From: Erythrobacter sp.
GTDB taxonomy: Bacteria > Pseudomonadota > Alphaproteobacteria > Sphingomonadales > Sphingomonadaceae
DNA length: 64,000 nt
Direction of reading: 5' to 3'
Assembly (NCBI GenBank): GCA_019739335.1
Contig: CP073261.1
Span: 2,656,001 to 2,720,000, forward strand
Every line of letters starts with the position of its first letter. Position 1 is the stretch's first letter. The position numbers and the translations under genes are program-made. Shown here piece by piece: positions 17,408-26,923 of the stretch. Below the pieces are notes generated by a model. It did no database searches and was not told the origin of the DNA. It saw nothing but the letters and a program-made list of their open reading frames with translations.

Positions 17408-18630
17408 AGCCGCTCGGCCCCATTCCACCCTATTTCGCGGTGAAAGACGGCGAACTCGCCATCGGCGGGCGCAAGGCCAGCGCGCTGGTGAAGGAGGCGG
17501 GCGATACGCCGCTGTTCGTCTATTCGCGCGAGGCGATCACCCGCCGTGTCCGCGAACTGCGGGCCGCCATGCCCGAACGCTTGCGCCTGCATTATGCCAT
17601 GAAGGCAAACCCTTACCCACCACTCCTCGAATTCATGGCAGATCTTGTCGACGGGCTGGACATCGCGTCGGGCGGCGAACTGGAGCAGGCGCGCAAGGCC
17701 GGGTATCTGCCGCGCGAGATCAGCTTTGCCGGGCCGGGCAAACGCGACGCGGAACTGCTCGCAGCAATCCGCGCCGGGGTGACGCTGAATTGCGAATCCG
17801 AAGGCGAGGCAGAGCGGACGCTCGCTTTCGGCAAAGCGCTCGGCATTGCCCCGCGCATGGCGATCCGGGTCAATCCCTCGTTCGAACTGCGGGGATCGGG
17901 AATGAAGATGGGCGGCGGGGCCAAGCCGTTCGGCGTGGATGAGGAGCGGGTGCCTGACCTCGCGCGGCGGCTGGTGGATGGGGGCGCGGACTGGCGCGGG
18001 TTCCATATCTACACCGGCAGTCAGGCGCTTGATGCGCACGCGATTGTCGAGACGCAGGCCAATGTCCTCAGCCTCGCGGCACGGCTCGGCGAGGAATCGG
18101 GCGTAGCGGTGCCGCACCTAAACATGGGCGGCGGGTTCGGCATTCCCTATTTCGACCGGGATGTGCCGCTGGACCTTCACGCAGTCGGCGCGGCAATGGG
18201 CGAACGCTTCGCCGATCTTCCGCCAACCCTGCGCGAGACGCATTTCGCCATCGAACTGGGTCGCTATCTGGTGGGCGAGGCGGGGGTCTACCTGACCCGA
18301 ATCCTCGACCGCAAGGTAAGCCACGGGGTGACCTATCTCGTCACCGATGGCGGGCTGCACCACCAGTTGGCCGCTTCGGGCAATTTCGGCACGGTCGTTC
18401 GCCGCAACTATCCCGTTGCGATTGCCAACAGGTTCGATGCAGCACCGGAAGAAGAGGCCAATGTGGTAGGTTGCCTCTGCACCCCGCTGGATCGCCTAGC
18501 CGATCAGGCCCACCTGCCGCGCGCCGAAGTTGGCGATATTGTCGCGGTTTTCTGTGCGGGGGCCTACGGAGCCAGCGCCAGTCCGGCGGCTTTCCTTGGC
18601 CAGGGTGCGGCGCGCGAAATGCTCGTTTAA
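17404..18630 (+). CDS. PLP-dependent decarboxylase, exosortase A system-associated
   Basis: 408 aa fold-type III enzyme related to diaminopimelate (LysA) and ornithine decarboxylases. Lys67 in LHYAMKANPYPP forms the PLP Schiff base; GLDIASGGELEQA, HIYTGSQALD and MGGGFGIPY are the family's PLP-phosphate motifs; GCLCTPLDRLADQ holds the C-terminal Cys of the partner active site. It removes carbon dioxide from an amino acid, possibly one attached to the acyl carrier protein. Translation is coupled to the ligase upstream. A 193-bp gap follows. Confidence 0.93.
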   Translation: MKPLGPIPPYFAVKDGELAIGGRKASALVKEAGDTPLFVYSREAITRRVRELRAAMPERLRLHYAMKANPYPPLLEFMADLVDGLDIASGGELEQARKAGYLPREISFAGPGKRDAELLAAIRAGVTLNCESEGEAERTLAFGKALGIAPRMAIRVNPSFELRGSGMKMGGGAKPFGVDEERVPDLARRLVDGGADWRGFHIYTGSQALDAHAIVETQANVLSLAARLGEESGVAVPHLNMGGGFGIPYFDRDVPLDLHAVGAAMGERFADLPPTLRETHFAIELGRYLVGEAGVYLTRILDRKVSHGVTYLVTDGGLHHQLAASGNFGTVVRRNYPVAIANRFDAAPEEEANVVGCLCTPLDRLADQAHLPRAEVGDIVAVFCAGAYGASASPAAFLGQGAAREMLV

Positions 18631-18823
18631 CGCCTTCGCAAGCCTGCGTCCCAATGCGGGACAGCGCCCGAAAAGTCCCGCTTTCCAGCGCTTTTACCCT
18701 CCAAGGCTAACGCAATGTTCACCCTTTTTGGCGAGAAGCCGGGGCTGGATCCAGAGCGCAATGCGTGCGCGGCAGATGAGGCCGCGTCAGCTGACCGCCA
18801 TAGCACTTCTAAGGACGCATTCG

Positions 18824-19480
18824 ATGCGAACGACATTCACGGCAAAAGCCCTCTCCAAAGCTATCGCCGCGACCACCGGCCTCGCGCTAGCCCTGACCGG
18901 CTGCGCGACCGGCTCCACCGGCAACCAGCTCGAACCGGCCCGCTTTGTCTCGATGCAGGAAGGCCCGGGCGAGGAATATGTGATCGGCCCGCTCGACAAG
19001 CTGACCATCCATGTCTGGCGCAACGACGAGCTTGGCGCCGAGGTGCAGGTGCGCCCCGATGGCCGCATCACCACACCGCTGGTCGCGGACATGCCCGCTG
19101 TCGGCAAGACCCCGACGATGCTTTCGGAAGATATCCGCCTCCAGCTCTCGCAATATATCGAAGAACCCATCGTAACGGTGATCGTCAACGAATTTGCCGG
19201 AACCTTCAGCCAGCAGGTGCGGGTTGTCGGGGCGACGGCAGAGCCTGCCTCGATCCCCTTCCGCGCCAATATGACCCTGCTCGATGCGATGATCTCGGTC
19301 GGCGGCCTCAGCGAATATGCGGCGGGCAACCGCGCGCGGCTGATCCGCTTCGATCGGGAAAGCGGCGACCAGCGCGAATACGATCTGCGGCTGACCGACC
19401 TGTTGCGGCGCGGCGACAGCGAAGCAAACGTGATGCTGATGCCGGGCGATGTCATCATCATCCCTGAGAGCATGTTCTGA
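18824..19480 (+). CDS. XrtA-associated polysaccharide export lipoprotein (Wza/OPX type)
   Basis: 218 aa. The signal peptide ends in a lipobox, ALTGCATGS (Cys about residue 26). The export domain starts with YVIGPLDKLTIHVWRNDEL, followed by a SLBB-like segment (TFSQQVRVVGATAEPASIPF and TLLDAMISVGGLSEYA) and closes with MLMPGDVIIIPES. It should form the outer-membrane/periplasmic export channel for the polysaccharide. The ATG at 18824 follows AAGGA; the longer frame upstream lacks protein-like sequence. The 193 bp before it probably hold the promoter of the export operon, though no clear boxes were seen. Confidence 0.93.
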   Translation: MRTTFTAKALSKAIAATTGLALALTGCATGSTGNQLEPARFVSMQEGPGEEYVIGPLDKLTIHVWRNDELGAEVQVRPDGRITTPLVADMPAVGKTPTMLSEDIRLQLSQYIEEPIVTVIVNEFAGTFSQQVRVVGATAEPASIPFRANMTLLDAMISVGGLSEYAAGNRARLIRFDRESGDQREYDLRLTDLLRRGDSEANVMLMPGDVIIIPESMF

Positions 19481-19493
19481 GGGAGTTGGCAGC

Positions 19494-21017
19494 TTGAACC
19501 AGCTTCTGGAGGAATTGCGCGCAGGGCTATGGGCCGTCTGGAACCGCCGCTGGCTGGCGCTGGGCATTGCCTGGGCTGTCTGCCTGCTTGGCTGGCTGGT
19601 CGTGGCGCTGATTCCCAACAGCTACGAGAGCGAAGCGCGCATCTTCGTGCAGCTGGACGATGTGCTGGCCGAACAGATCGGCATCGCCGCCAATGCCCGC
19701 GAACGCGATATCGACCGCCTCCGCCAGACACTGGTGAGCTCGGTCAACCTCGAGAAAGTCGTCCGTTCCACCCGCATCGGGGACGCCGTTTCGACGCCTG
19801 CCGAGATGGAAGCTGCCATCGCGGAGCTGGAGAAGGACATCAAGGTCGTCGGAGAAGGTGACAACATCTTCGAAATCACCGCGCAGAGCGGTAGAGGCAA
19901 CCTGTCCGACAGCGAAAACGCGCAACTGGCGCAGACCATCGCCCAGAGCATGATCGACATCTTCCGCGAGGAGAACCTTGGCGGATCGCGCGGGGAAGTG
20001 GAGGATTCGATCGAGTTCCTCAACCAGCAGCTCGCCCAGCGCGAAGAGGAACTTGCTGCGGCCGAGGAACGCCGTCTGGCTTTCGAAGCGCAGAACCCTG
20101 ATCTGGTCGGCGGCGCGCAGACCATTGCCGCACAAATGAGCGCCAGCCGCGCCGAACTGCGCAGTGTCGAAGCCGATCTCGCGGCTGCGCAAAGCGCGCT
20201 CGCTGCGATCGAGGGGCAGCTTGCCGCCACTCCGCGTACGCTCTCCATGCCGGGCGGCGGCGGCGCGCCGAGCACTCTGGCGCAGGCCGAAGCCAACCTC
20301 GCCGCCATGCGTGCGCGCGGGCTGACCAGTGAACATCCCGATGTCGTCGCCGCCAGCCGCACAGTTGCAGCCCTGCGCGAGCGTAGCGCCGGTTCGGGCG
20401 GCGGAGGCGGGGGCGGAATGCCCAATCCGGCATACTCCTCGCTCCAGTCGATGCAGGTCGAACGCCAGTCCAACGTGATGAGCCTGCAATCGCGCGCTGC
20501 CGCCTTGCGCTCCGAAATCGCCTCGATCAACGCCAGCGCTGCGCGCGAGCCGGGTGCCGCTGCCGAAGCCACCCGGATCAGCCGCGACTATGAAGTGCTG
20601 CGCGAGCGCTATGACGAATTGCTCCAGGACCGCGAGGAATTGCGCCTGCGCGGGCAGGTGGCGAATGAACGCAGCGCGGTGCAGTTCGAAGTGGTCGATC
20701 CGCCCACCACCCCGCGCGTCCCCGCCGCGCCCAACCGGGCGCTGCTGCTGTTCGGCGTGCTGGTGCTGGGCGTCGGCGCCGGGGCAGGGATAGCCTTCAC
20801 GCTGAGCAAGCTCGGCTCCACATTCGCCACCGCCAGCCAGCTGGAGCGGACCTTCGGCCTCCCCGTCATCGGCACCATAAGCCACACCTTCACCGAGGCC
20901 GGGCGAGAGCTGCGGCGCAAGCGGTTCAAGTATTTCGCTGCCGGGCTGGGCGGACTGGGCTTGCTGTTCGTCGTGCTGCTGGGCGTCAACATCATCCAGC
21001 TTGGCAACATGGCGTGA
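19494..21017 (+). CDS. XrtA-associated polysaccharide chain-length determinant (Wzz/PCP)
   Basis: 507 aa inner-membrane co-polymerase. TM1 is about residues 18-40 (LALGIAWAVCLLGWLVVAL), a Wzz domain follows, then a long periplasmic coiled coil (about 170-400, rich in Glu/Ala/Arg with a Gly-rich break GSGGGGGGG), and a C-terminal hydrophobic hairpin (ALLLFGVLVLGVGAGAGI and YFAAGLGGLGLLFVVLLG). It has no kinase domain; that is supplied by the next gene. TTG start at 19494 with GGGAG upstream, 13 bases after the export gene. Confidence 0.92.
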   Translation: MNQLLEELRAGLWAVWNRRWLALGIAWAVCLLGWLVVALIPNSYESEARIFVQLDDVLAEQIGIAANARERDIDRLRQTLVSSVNLEKVVRSTRIGDAVSTPAEMEAAIAELEKDIKVVGEGDNIFEITAQSGRGNLSDSENAQLAQTIAQSMIDIFREENLGGSRGEVEDSIEFLNQQLAQREEELAAAEERRLAFEAQNPDLVGGAQTIAAQMSASRAELRSVEADLAAAQSALAAIEGQLAATPRTLSMPGGGGAPSTLAQAEANLAAMRARGLTSEHPDVVAASRTVAALRERSAGSGGGGGGGMPNPAYSSLQSMQVERQSNVMSLQSRAAALRSEIASINASAAREPGAAAEATRISRDYEVLRERYDELLQDREELRLRGQVANERSAVQFEVVDPPTTPRVPAAPNRALLLFGVLVLGVGAGAGIAFTLSKLGSTFATASQLERTFGLPVIGTISHTFTEAGRELRRKRFKYFAAGLGGLGLLFVVLLGVNIIQLGNMA

Positions 21018-21028
21018 GGGGAACGGAC

Positions 21029-22045
21029 ATGACCGAGCATCGCAAGATCCCCACGCCGCCCAAATCGCTGTTCGAGCGGGCCGAAGGCTTTTTCGGCCTC
21101 GGCGGTGATTTCACCCCCGCGCCGGTGCCACGCAAGCTGTCCGATCCGGTCAACCGCCGACGGGTGAAGAAGCCCGCGCCGGAGCCCGAAGTGTCGCTGG
21201 CGCAGGCCGCTGCGAATGCGATGCCTCCGCGCGTGGATGGTCCCGTCGCAGTGGCCGCTCCCGCGTCGGCTCCTCTGCCGGAGCCGGTCTACGAAGATGT
21301 CGAATTCTCCGGCGTGGTCCACAAGCTCGATCGCGCCGCGCTCGCCACCCACGGGCTGATCCAGCCCGAGGGCCAGGTCACCGCGCTGCTGGAGGAATTC
21401 CGCATCGTGAAGCGGCAGGTGCTAGCCTCGGTCCGCAAGGCGCGGGAGGCCGGTTCCGGCGCGCTGGCGCAGCGGGTGCTGGTCTGTTCGCCGCATCCCA
21501 ACGAAGGCAAGAGCTTCTGCGCGGTCAATCTGGCGCTGGCGATGGCGGCGGAGAAGGACAGCGAAGTGCTGCTGGTCGATGCCGATTTCGCCAAGCCTTC
21601 GGTGCTGGCCATGCTTGGCCTGCCGCGCGGACCGGGGTTCATGGACGTGCTGGCGCGCGACGATATCCGCGTCGAGGATTGCGTGATGGCGACCGACGTG
21701 GCGGGGCTGTTCGTCCTTCCGGCGGGCAACCACACCACGGCGGACAGCGAATATCTCTCCAGCACCCGCACCGCCGAAGTGCTCGACCGGCTGACCCGCG
21801 CCGCACCCAACCGCATCATCATCTTCGATTCCCCACCGGCGCTGGCGGCCTCGCCCGCGGCCGAGCTGGCAAACCATGTCGGTCAGGCGATCGTCGTCGC
21901 CCGCGCGGACCGGACCGGGCAGAGCGCGCTGGAAGACGCGCTGACGCTGCTCTCGTCCTGTCCCGATCTCAAGCTGCTGCTGAACGCGGCGCATTTCAGC
22001 CCCAGCGGGCGCCAGTTCGGTGTCTACTACGGGCAGGAGGCATAG
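21029..22045 (+). CDS. XrtA-associated tyrosine autokinase (BY-kinase)
   Basis: 338 aa cytoplasmic BY-kinase partner of the chain-length protein. Walker A is SPHPNEGKSF (154-163), Walker A-prime is EVLLVDADFAKP (179-190), Walker B is RIIIFDSPPAL. The first 90 residues are a Pro/Ala-rich linker. The C-terminus ends VYYGQEA: only two adjacent Tyr, much shorter than the tyrosine cluster of Wzc. Start at the ATG preceded by GAGGGGAACGG rather than the GTG at 21014 that overlaps the previous stop. Confidence 0.9.
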   Translation: MTEHRKIPTPPKSLFERAEGFFGLGGDFTPAPVPRKLSDPVNRRRVKKPAPEPEVSLAQAAANAMPPRVDGPVAVAAPASAPLPEPVYEDVEFSGVVHKLDRAALATHGLIQPEGQVTALLEEFRIVKRQVLASVRKAREAGSGALAQRVLVCSPHPNEGKSFCAVNLALAMAAEKDSEVLLVDADFAKPSVLAMLGLPRGPGFMDVLARDDIRVEDCVMATDVAGLFVLPAGNHTTADSEYLSSTRTAEVLDRLTRAAPNRIIIFDSPPALAASPAAELANHVGQAIVVARADRTGQSALEDALTLLSSCPDLKLLLNAAHFSPSGRQFGVYYGQEA

Positions 22046-22050
22046 TCCTT

Positions 22051-23688
22051 ATGCGTGTCACCCTCACTACCCTGCTGGCGGTGGCATTGCTGCCAGGCGC
22101 AGCGCTGGCGCAGGAGCGCGAGGAAGGCGGCGAGCAATCGCGCAGTTCGGATCGCGGCATCGAAATTGCGCCCTATATCGAGGCCGGGCAGGTCGTCACC
22201 GCCGAGCTTTCGCCGGGTGACGATGTCGTCACATACACCCGCGTGGCAGCGGGCGTAGATGCGGGGTTCGGCAGCCGCTATTCACAGGGCGCGGTTTCGC
22301 TGCGGTATGAACGGAGGATCGGTTATGACGACGATGTTGCCGATACCGATACTTTCTCCGGCATCGCCCGCACTTCGCTGGCCGTCGCCGGACCGGCTCT
22401 GACGCTGGAAGCGGGGGCGCTCGCCTCGCGCACCCGTGTCGAGGGCAATGGCGGCACCTCCATCGGCGGCTTCGGCGGCAACGATGATTCGACCAGCCAA
22501 GTCTATTCGGTCTACGCCGGGCCCGCGTTCCAGACCGAAGTGGGCGTGGCCGAAGTCACCGGGGCCTACCAGTTCGGATATACCCGCGTGGAATCGCCCG
22601 ATGCCGTATTCGCCGCGCCGGGAGCCGAGCCGGTAGACATTTTCGACGATGCGACCACCCATCTCGCCGCCGTGCGCGCCGGGATCGCGCCAGACACCGT
22701 GCTGCCCGTCGGGCTGGGCGTGGGAGCGGGGTGGAACCGGCAGGACGTGTCCAACCTCGATCAGCGCATCGATGATCGCCACGTGCGCGCCGATGTCACC
22801 GTGCCGGTATCCCCCAATGTCGCGCTGGTGGGCGGAGTGGGCTACGAGGATGTGGAGATTTCCAGCCGCGATGCGCTGCGCGATGCCGATGGCGATCCGG
22901 TGATCGGCCCCGATGGGCGGCTGGTGACCGACCGTTCACAGCCGCGCCAGATCGCCTACGAAACCGATGGCCTGATCTGGGATGTCGGCGTGATGTGGCG
23001 GCCCAGCAGCCGCACCTCGCTGTCCGCCACGGTGGGGCGCCGCTACGGGTCGATGACCTACTACGGCAACCTCTCCTATGCCCCAAACGCCAACTCCTCG
23101 CTCAGCGTGTCGGTCTATGACAACATCAACAGCTTCGGCGGCCAGGTGATTGGCGCGCTGGGCGATCTGGGCACCGATTTCGATGCCTTCCGCAACCCGG
23201 TGACGGGTGACCTGGGCGGCTGCGTGCTCGGCACCGAGGGCGACAATTGCGCGCTCGCGCGGCTCGGCTCGATCCGTTCGGGCGTGTTCCGCAGCCGGGG
23301 CGTGTCGCTTGGCTACGGATCGAGCAGCGGGCGCACTTCCTACGGGATCGGCGCAGGCTATGATCGCCGTACCTTCATCGCCGGGGAAAACACCGTGCTC
23401 GCCGGGATCGACGGCGTGGCGGACGAAAACTACTGGCTCGCCGCCTACGCCTCGCGCCAGCTTGACCGGCAGTCGCAGCTCTCGGTCGGCGGATCGGCCA
23501 ACCTGTTCGACAGCGGGCTGGACAATTCCGGCACCAATGTCGGCTACAGCATGACCGCCGCTTACGACCGCAATTTCATCGCCGGGCTGACCGGCACCGC
23601 CGCCGTGGGGCTTGATGGCATCACCCGCGAAGACCTGCCCGATTACCAGGCCGCATCGGCGCTGCTTGGCCTGCGCTACACCTTCTGA
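22051..23688 (+). CDS. XrtA/PEP-CTERM system-associated outer-membrane beta-barrel protein
   Basis: 545 aa. Signal peptide MRVTLTTLLAVALLPGAALA. The mature protein is made of alternating beta strands with many aromatic and small residues (for example SLRYERRIGYDDD, LSVSVYDNINSFG) and ends GLRYTF, the terminal aromatic signal for outer-membrane barrel assembly. A Cys pair sits in GGCVLGTEGDNCA. This family occurs in exosortase A loci and is thought to act in polysaccharide export or modification at the outer membrane; no biochemical role is fixed. Starts five bases after the kinase stop. Confidence 0.88.
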   Translation: MRVTLTTLLAVALLPGAALAQEREEGGEQSRSSDRGIEIAPYIEAGQVVTAELSPGDDVVTYTRVAAGVDAGFGSRYSQGAVSLRYERRIGYDDDVADTDTFSGIARTSLAVAGPALTLEAGALASRTRVEGNGGTSIGGFGGNDDSTSQVYSVYAGPAFQTEVGVAEVTGAYQFGYTRVESPDAVFAAPGAEPVDIFDDATTHLAAVRAGIAPDTVLPVGLGVGAGWNRQDVSNLDQRIDDRHVRADVTVPVSPNVALVGGVGYEDVEISSRDALRDADGDPVIGPDGRLVTDRSQPRQIAYETDGLIWDVGVMWRPSSRTSLSATVGRRYGSMTYYGNLSYAPNANSSLSVSVYDNINSFGGQVIGALGDLGTDFDAFRNPVTGDLGGCVLGTEGDNCALARLGSIRSGVFRSRGVSLGYGSSSGRTSYGIGAGYDRRTFIAGENTVLAGIDGVADENYWLAAYASRQLDRQSQLSVGGSANLFDSGLDNSGTNVGYSMTAAYDRNFIAGLTGTAAVGLDGITREDLPDYQAASALLGLRYTF

Positions 23689-23709
23689 CGGGCACGAAGA
23701 GGAAAAGAC

Positions 23710-24864
23710 ATGTTCGACAATTTCTACGGCCTGACCGGCAAGCCTTTCCAGCTTACCCCCGATCCGGAATTCTATTTCCGTTCGATCACGCACAGGAAGG
23801 CGCTGTCGTACCTCGGCTACGGGCTGGCGCAGGGGGAAGGCTTCATCGTCATCACCGGCGAGATCGGCTCGGGCAAGTCAACGCTGGTTGCGCACATGAT
23901 GGAAAGCCTCGATTCGCGGCAGGTCACGGTGGCGCAGATCGTCACCAGCAAGCTGGACGAGAGCGAGATCGTCCACGTTGTCGCGGCCTCGATGGGGCTC
24001 GATGTCGAAGGGCATGACAAGGCCACCGCGCTGACCGAGATCGAGGGCTTCCTCCACGAGGAGGCGCGCGCCGGCCGCCGCTGCCTGCTGGTGGTGGACG
24101 AATCGCAGAACCTTTCGGTCGCCGCGCTCGAGGAACTGCGGATGTTCTCCAACTTCCAGCTCGGCAGCCATCCGCTGTTGCAGACGCTGCTGCTGGGTCA
24201 GCCCGAATTCCGCGGCACCTTGCAGAACGATCCGGGGCTGGAGCAATTGCGCCAGCGGGTAATTGCCGCGCATCATCTCGAGCCGATGCAGAAGAGCGAG
24301 ATCGAGCCCTACATCATCCACCGGTTGCAAAAGGTCGGCTGGGAAGGCAACCCGGCCTTCGACCAGCGGGTGTTCGCCGAACTGTTCGAAGCCTCGGGCG
24401 GCATTCCGCGCCGGGTCAACCAGATCGCCAACCGCCTGCTGCTGCTGGGCGCGGTGGAGGAACGCAACCGGATCGATGCCGCCATGCTGCAATCGGTGCT
24501 GGCCGAAATGGAAGCCGAACGCGCTTTCCCCGAAGCCGCACCTTCCGCGATGAAGCAGAAGGCGCCCGAGTTCGAACCGGTCAAGGCCATGCCCACCACC
24601 CCGCGCGTCGATATCGAAATGTTCGAAAGCGCGCTGGCCGAACGCGACCTGCAGATTGCCGAATTGCAGCAGGCCGTGGTCGAACTGGCCAATTCGGCCG
24701 ATGAAAAGACTGCCGCCGCGGTGAAACCCGAAATCGAAGTTATGCGCGAACAGATCGCGCTGGTTGAGGCGCGCTGCTTCGAACAGGAACGCTCGATCCG
24801 GCAGACGCTGACCATGCTGATCGAGTGGATCGAAGGCGAAATGGATTCGAGCAAGGCCGCCTGA
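23710..24864 (+). CDS. XrtA-associated AAA ATPase (ExeA/GspA-like)
   Basis: 384 aa. N-terminal MFDNFYGLTGKPFQLTPDPE is the conserved opening of the family. Walker A is GEIGSGKST (50-58), Walker B RCLLVVDESQNL (about 124-134); a sensor region with GGIPRRVNQIANRLLLLG follows. Residues about 305-384 form a coiled-coil tail (LAERDLQIAELQQAVVELA). ATPase related to ExeA; its role in the locus is unknown, probably assembly of the envelope complex. GAGGAAAAG lies just before the ATG. Confidence 0.92.
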   Translation: MFDNFYGLTGKPFQLTPDPEFYFRSITHRKALSYLGYGLAQGEGFIVITGEIGSGKSTLVAHMMESLDSRQVTVAQIVTSKLDESEIVHVVAASMGLDVEGHDKATALTEIEGFLHEEARAGRRCLLVVDESQNLSVAALEELRMFSNFQLGSHPLLQTLLLGQPEFRGTLQNDPGLEQLRQRVIAAHHLEPMQKSEIEPYIIHRLQKVGWEGNPAFDQRVFAELFEASGGIPRRVNQIANRLLLLGAVEERNRIDAAMLQSVLAEMEAERAFPEAAPSAMKQKAPEFEPVKAMPTTPRVDIEMFESALAERDLQIAELQQAVVELANSADEKTAAAVKPEIEVMREQIALVEARCFEQERSIRQTLTMLIEWIEGEMDSSKAA

Positions 24865-24902
24865 CCGGCGGTATTGAGAGTCGGATCGGGGAGTATTGCG
24901 CG

Positions 24903-25856
24903 GTGAATGCCATCGCTTTTGACAGCGAAGAACCGGCCGCGCCCGCACCGGTCGTCAACGGCCTCTCGGTCGATGTCGAAGACTGGTTCCAGGTCGGCGC
25001 GTTCGAGGACGTGATCGAACGGGGCAGCTGGGGCACGCTTGATGATCGCGTGGAACGCAATGTCCACGCGATCCTCGACCTGTTCGATGCCGCCAATGCC
25101 AGCGCGACCTTCTTCACGCTGGGATGGGTCGCGGCGCGGCACGGATCGCTGCTGCGCGAGATTGCGCGGCGCGGGCACGAAGTCGCCAGCCACGGCTGGG
25201 ACCATGAACGGGTGTTCCGAATGGACCGGGCGACCTTCGGCAAGGATATCGAGCGCACCCGCAAGACAATCGAGGATTGCTGTGGGGTGCGGGTGACCGG
25301 CTATCGCGCGCCGAGTTTCTCGATCGACCAGCGCACACCCTGGGCCTTCATGGAACTGGCCGAACAGGGCTATCTCTACTCCTCCAGCGTGGCGCCGATC
25401 CGCCACGATCATTACGGCTGGGCCGACGCGCCGCGCTTCGCCTTCCATCCCTTGCCGTGGCACAGCCTGATCGAACTGCCAGTCACCACCGCCCAATTCC
25501 GCGGCAAGCGGCTGGCGGCTGGCGGCGGCGGGTTCTTCCGGGTGCTGCCCTATGCCTTCAGCCGCTGGGCGATCCGGCAGGTCAACCGCGACGAGGGGCG
25601 CCCGGCGATCTTCTATTTCCACCCGTGGGAGATCGACCCCGGCCAGCCGCGCGTGGCGGGAGCACCGCTGCGGTCGCGCCTGCGGCATTACACCAATCTG
25701 TATGTGATGGCAGACAAGCTGCGCCAGTTGATCGGCGATTTTGCCTGGGGCCGGATCGATCTGATCGCGCACCGCGAGAGCGCGCGGATCGCGGCGGAGA
25801 AGGCGGAGGCGGATCTGGTCGGCGCGCGTTCGCTGGCTGGTGGTATCGGGGGATGA
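24903..25856 (+). CDS. XrtA system polysaccharide deacetylase
   Basis: 317 aa NodB-fold (CE4) enzyme. The metal/catalytic motifs are SVDVEDWFQ (about 22-30, catalytic base Asp and metal Asp) and EVASHGWDHE (metal His pair); YRAPSFSIDQ and FYFHPWEIDP complete the active site. No signal peptide, so it acts in the cytoplasm or on lipid-linked intermediates at the inner face. GTG start with GGGGAG upstream. It removes N-acetyl groups from the polymer or its precursors; this can expose amines for the acyltransferases in the locus. Confidence 0.93.
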   Translation: MNAIAFDSEEPAAPAPVVNGLSVDVEDWFQVGAFEDVIERGSWGTLDDRVERNVHAILDLFDAANASATFFTLGWVAARHGSLLREIARRGHEVASHGWDHERVFRMDRATFGKDIERTRKTIEDCCGVRVTGYRAPSFSIDQRTPWAFMELAEQGYLYSSSVAPIRHDHYGWADAPRFAFHPLPWHSLIELPVTTAQFRGKRLAAGGGGFFRVLPYAFSRWAIRQVNRDEGRPAIFYFHPWEIDPGQPRVAGAPLRSRLRHYTNLYVMADKLRQLIGDFAWGRIDLIAHRESARIAAEKAEADLVGARSLAGGIGG

Positions 25857-26923
25857 ACGCGCCTTTCGCCCCGATGCGGATAACGGCGCGCGAAGCGGTG
25901 CGGGCGGTGGATGTGCGCCAGCCGGATGAAGCGGGGCGGATCGAAGGGTTTGTCGCCGATCATGGCGGCTCGGTGTTCCATCGCCCCGCGTGGCTGCGCG
26001 CGGTCGAAACGGGCACCGGGCAGAAAGCGCGGGGATTGCTGGCGGAACGCGGCGGGGCGATAACCGGCTGGCTGCCGCTGACCGAAGTGCATTCGCCGGT
26101 GTTCGGGCGGATGCTCGCCTCCAGCGGCTTTGCGGTTGAGGGCGGGGTGCTGGGGGAGGGCACTGCGACTGCCGAAATGCTGTGCGCTGCGGCATGCGAC
26201 TACGCGCTGCGCCTGTCCTGCCCCACGGTGGAATTGCGCGGCGGCGCGGCGGGAGCAGGCTGGCGGGTGCGGACAGACAGCCACTGCGGCTTTGTGCAGC
26301 CACTGGCGGGTGACGACAAGGCGCAGCTCACCGCGATCCCGCGCAAGCAGCGCGCCGAGGTGCGCCGCTCGCTGACCTTCGATCTGGATGTTACGGTGGG
26401 CCGCGATGCCGCTGACCGGGCGGCGCATTATTCCGTCTATGCCGAAAGCGTGCGCAATCTCGGCACCCCGGTGTTTCCGCGCAGCCTGTTCGATGCCGTG
26501 CTCGACAGTCTCGATGCCGATATTCTCACCGTCCGCCATCAGGGGGTGCCGGTGGCGAGCGTGCTCTCGTTCTATCATGCAGGCGCGGTGATGCCCTACT
26601 GGGGCGGGGGAACCGCCGCCGCCCGGCCGCTGCGCGCCAACGACCGGATGTATTACGAGCTGATGCTCCACGCCCGGCGGCGGGGTTGTGATCGCTTCGA
26701 TTTCGGCCGCAGCAAGACCGGCAGCGGAGCTTGGAGCTTCAAGAAGAACTGGGGTTTCGAACCGCAGCCGCTCTCCTACGCTAGTTGGACTGCACCCGGC
26801 CATGAGGCGCGCGATGCCGATCCGACCAGCGAGAAGCATCAGGCGCGGATTGCCCTGTGGAAACGCCTGCCGCTTCCCGTTGCTAACAGGCTCGGCCCGA
26901 TAATCGCGCGGGGGCTGGGGTGA
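25853..26923 (+). CDS. FemAB family XrtA/PEP-CTERM system-associated protein
   Basis: 356 aa. Tandem GNAT-like FemAB architecture; diagnostic segments are IPRKQRAEVRRSL at about 160, VASVLSFYHAGAVMPYWGGG at about 240 and FDFGRSKTGSGAWSFKKNWG at about 280. FemAB enzymes add amino acids from aminoacyl-tRNA to peptidoglycan; here the acceptor is more likely the exopolysaccharide or its lipid carrier. It overlaps the deacetylase stop (ATGA) and the next gene start (GTGA), so it is translationally coupled on both sides. Confidence 0.92.
   Translation: MNAPFAPMRITAREAVRAVDVRQPDEAGRIEGFVADHGGSVFHRPAWLRAVETGTGQKARGLLAERGGAITGWLPLTEVHSPVFGRMLASSGFAVEGGVLGEGTATAEMLCAAACDYALRLSCPTVELRGGAAGAGWRVRTDSHCGFVQPLAGDDKAQLTAIPRKQRAEVRRSLTFDLDVTVGRDAADRAAHYSVYAESVRNLGTPVFPRSLFDAVLDSLDADILTVRHQGVPVASVLSFYHAGAVMPYWGGGTAAARPLRANDRMYYELMLHARRRGCDRFDFGRSKTGSGAWSFKKNWGFEPQPLSYASWTAPGHEARDADPTSEKHQARIALWKRLPLPVANRLGPIIARGLG

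Noticed and set aside
18631-18823. Sigma-54 type promoter before the export operon
   Set aside because: A TGGC stretch is present near 18729 but no GC at -12 with correct spacing was found.
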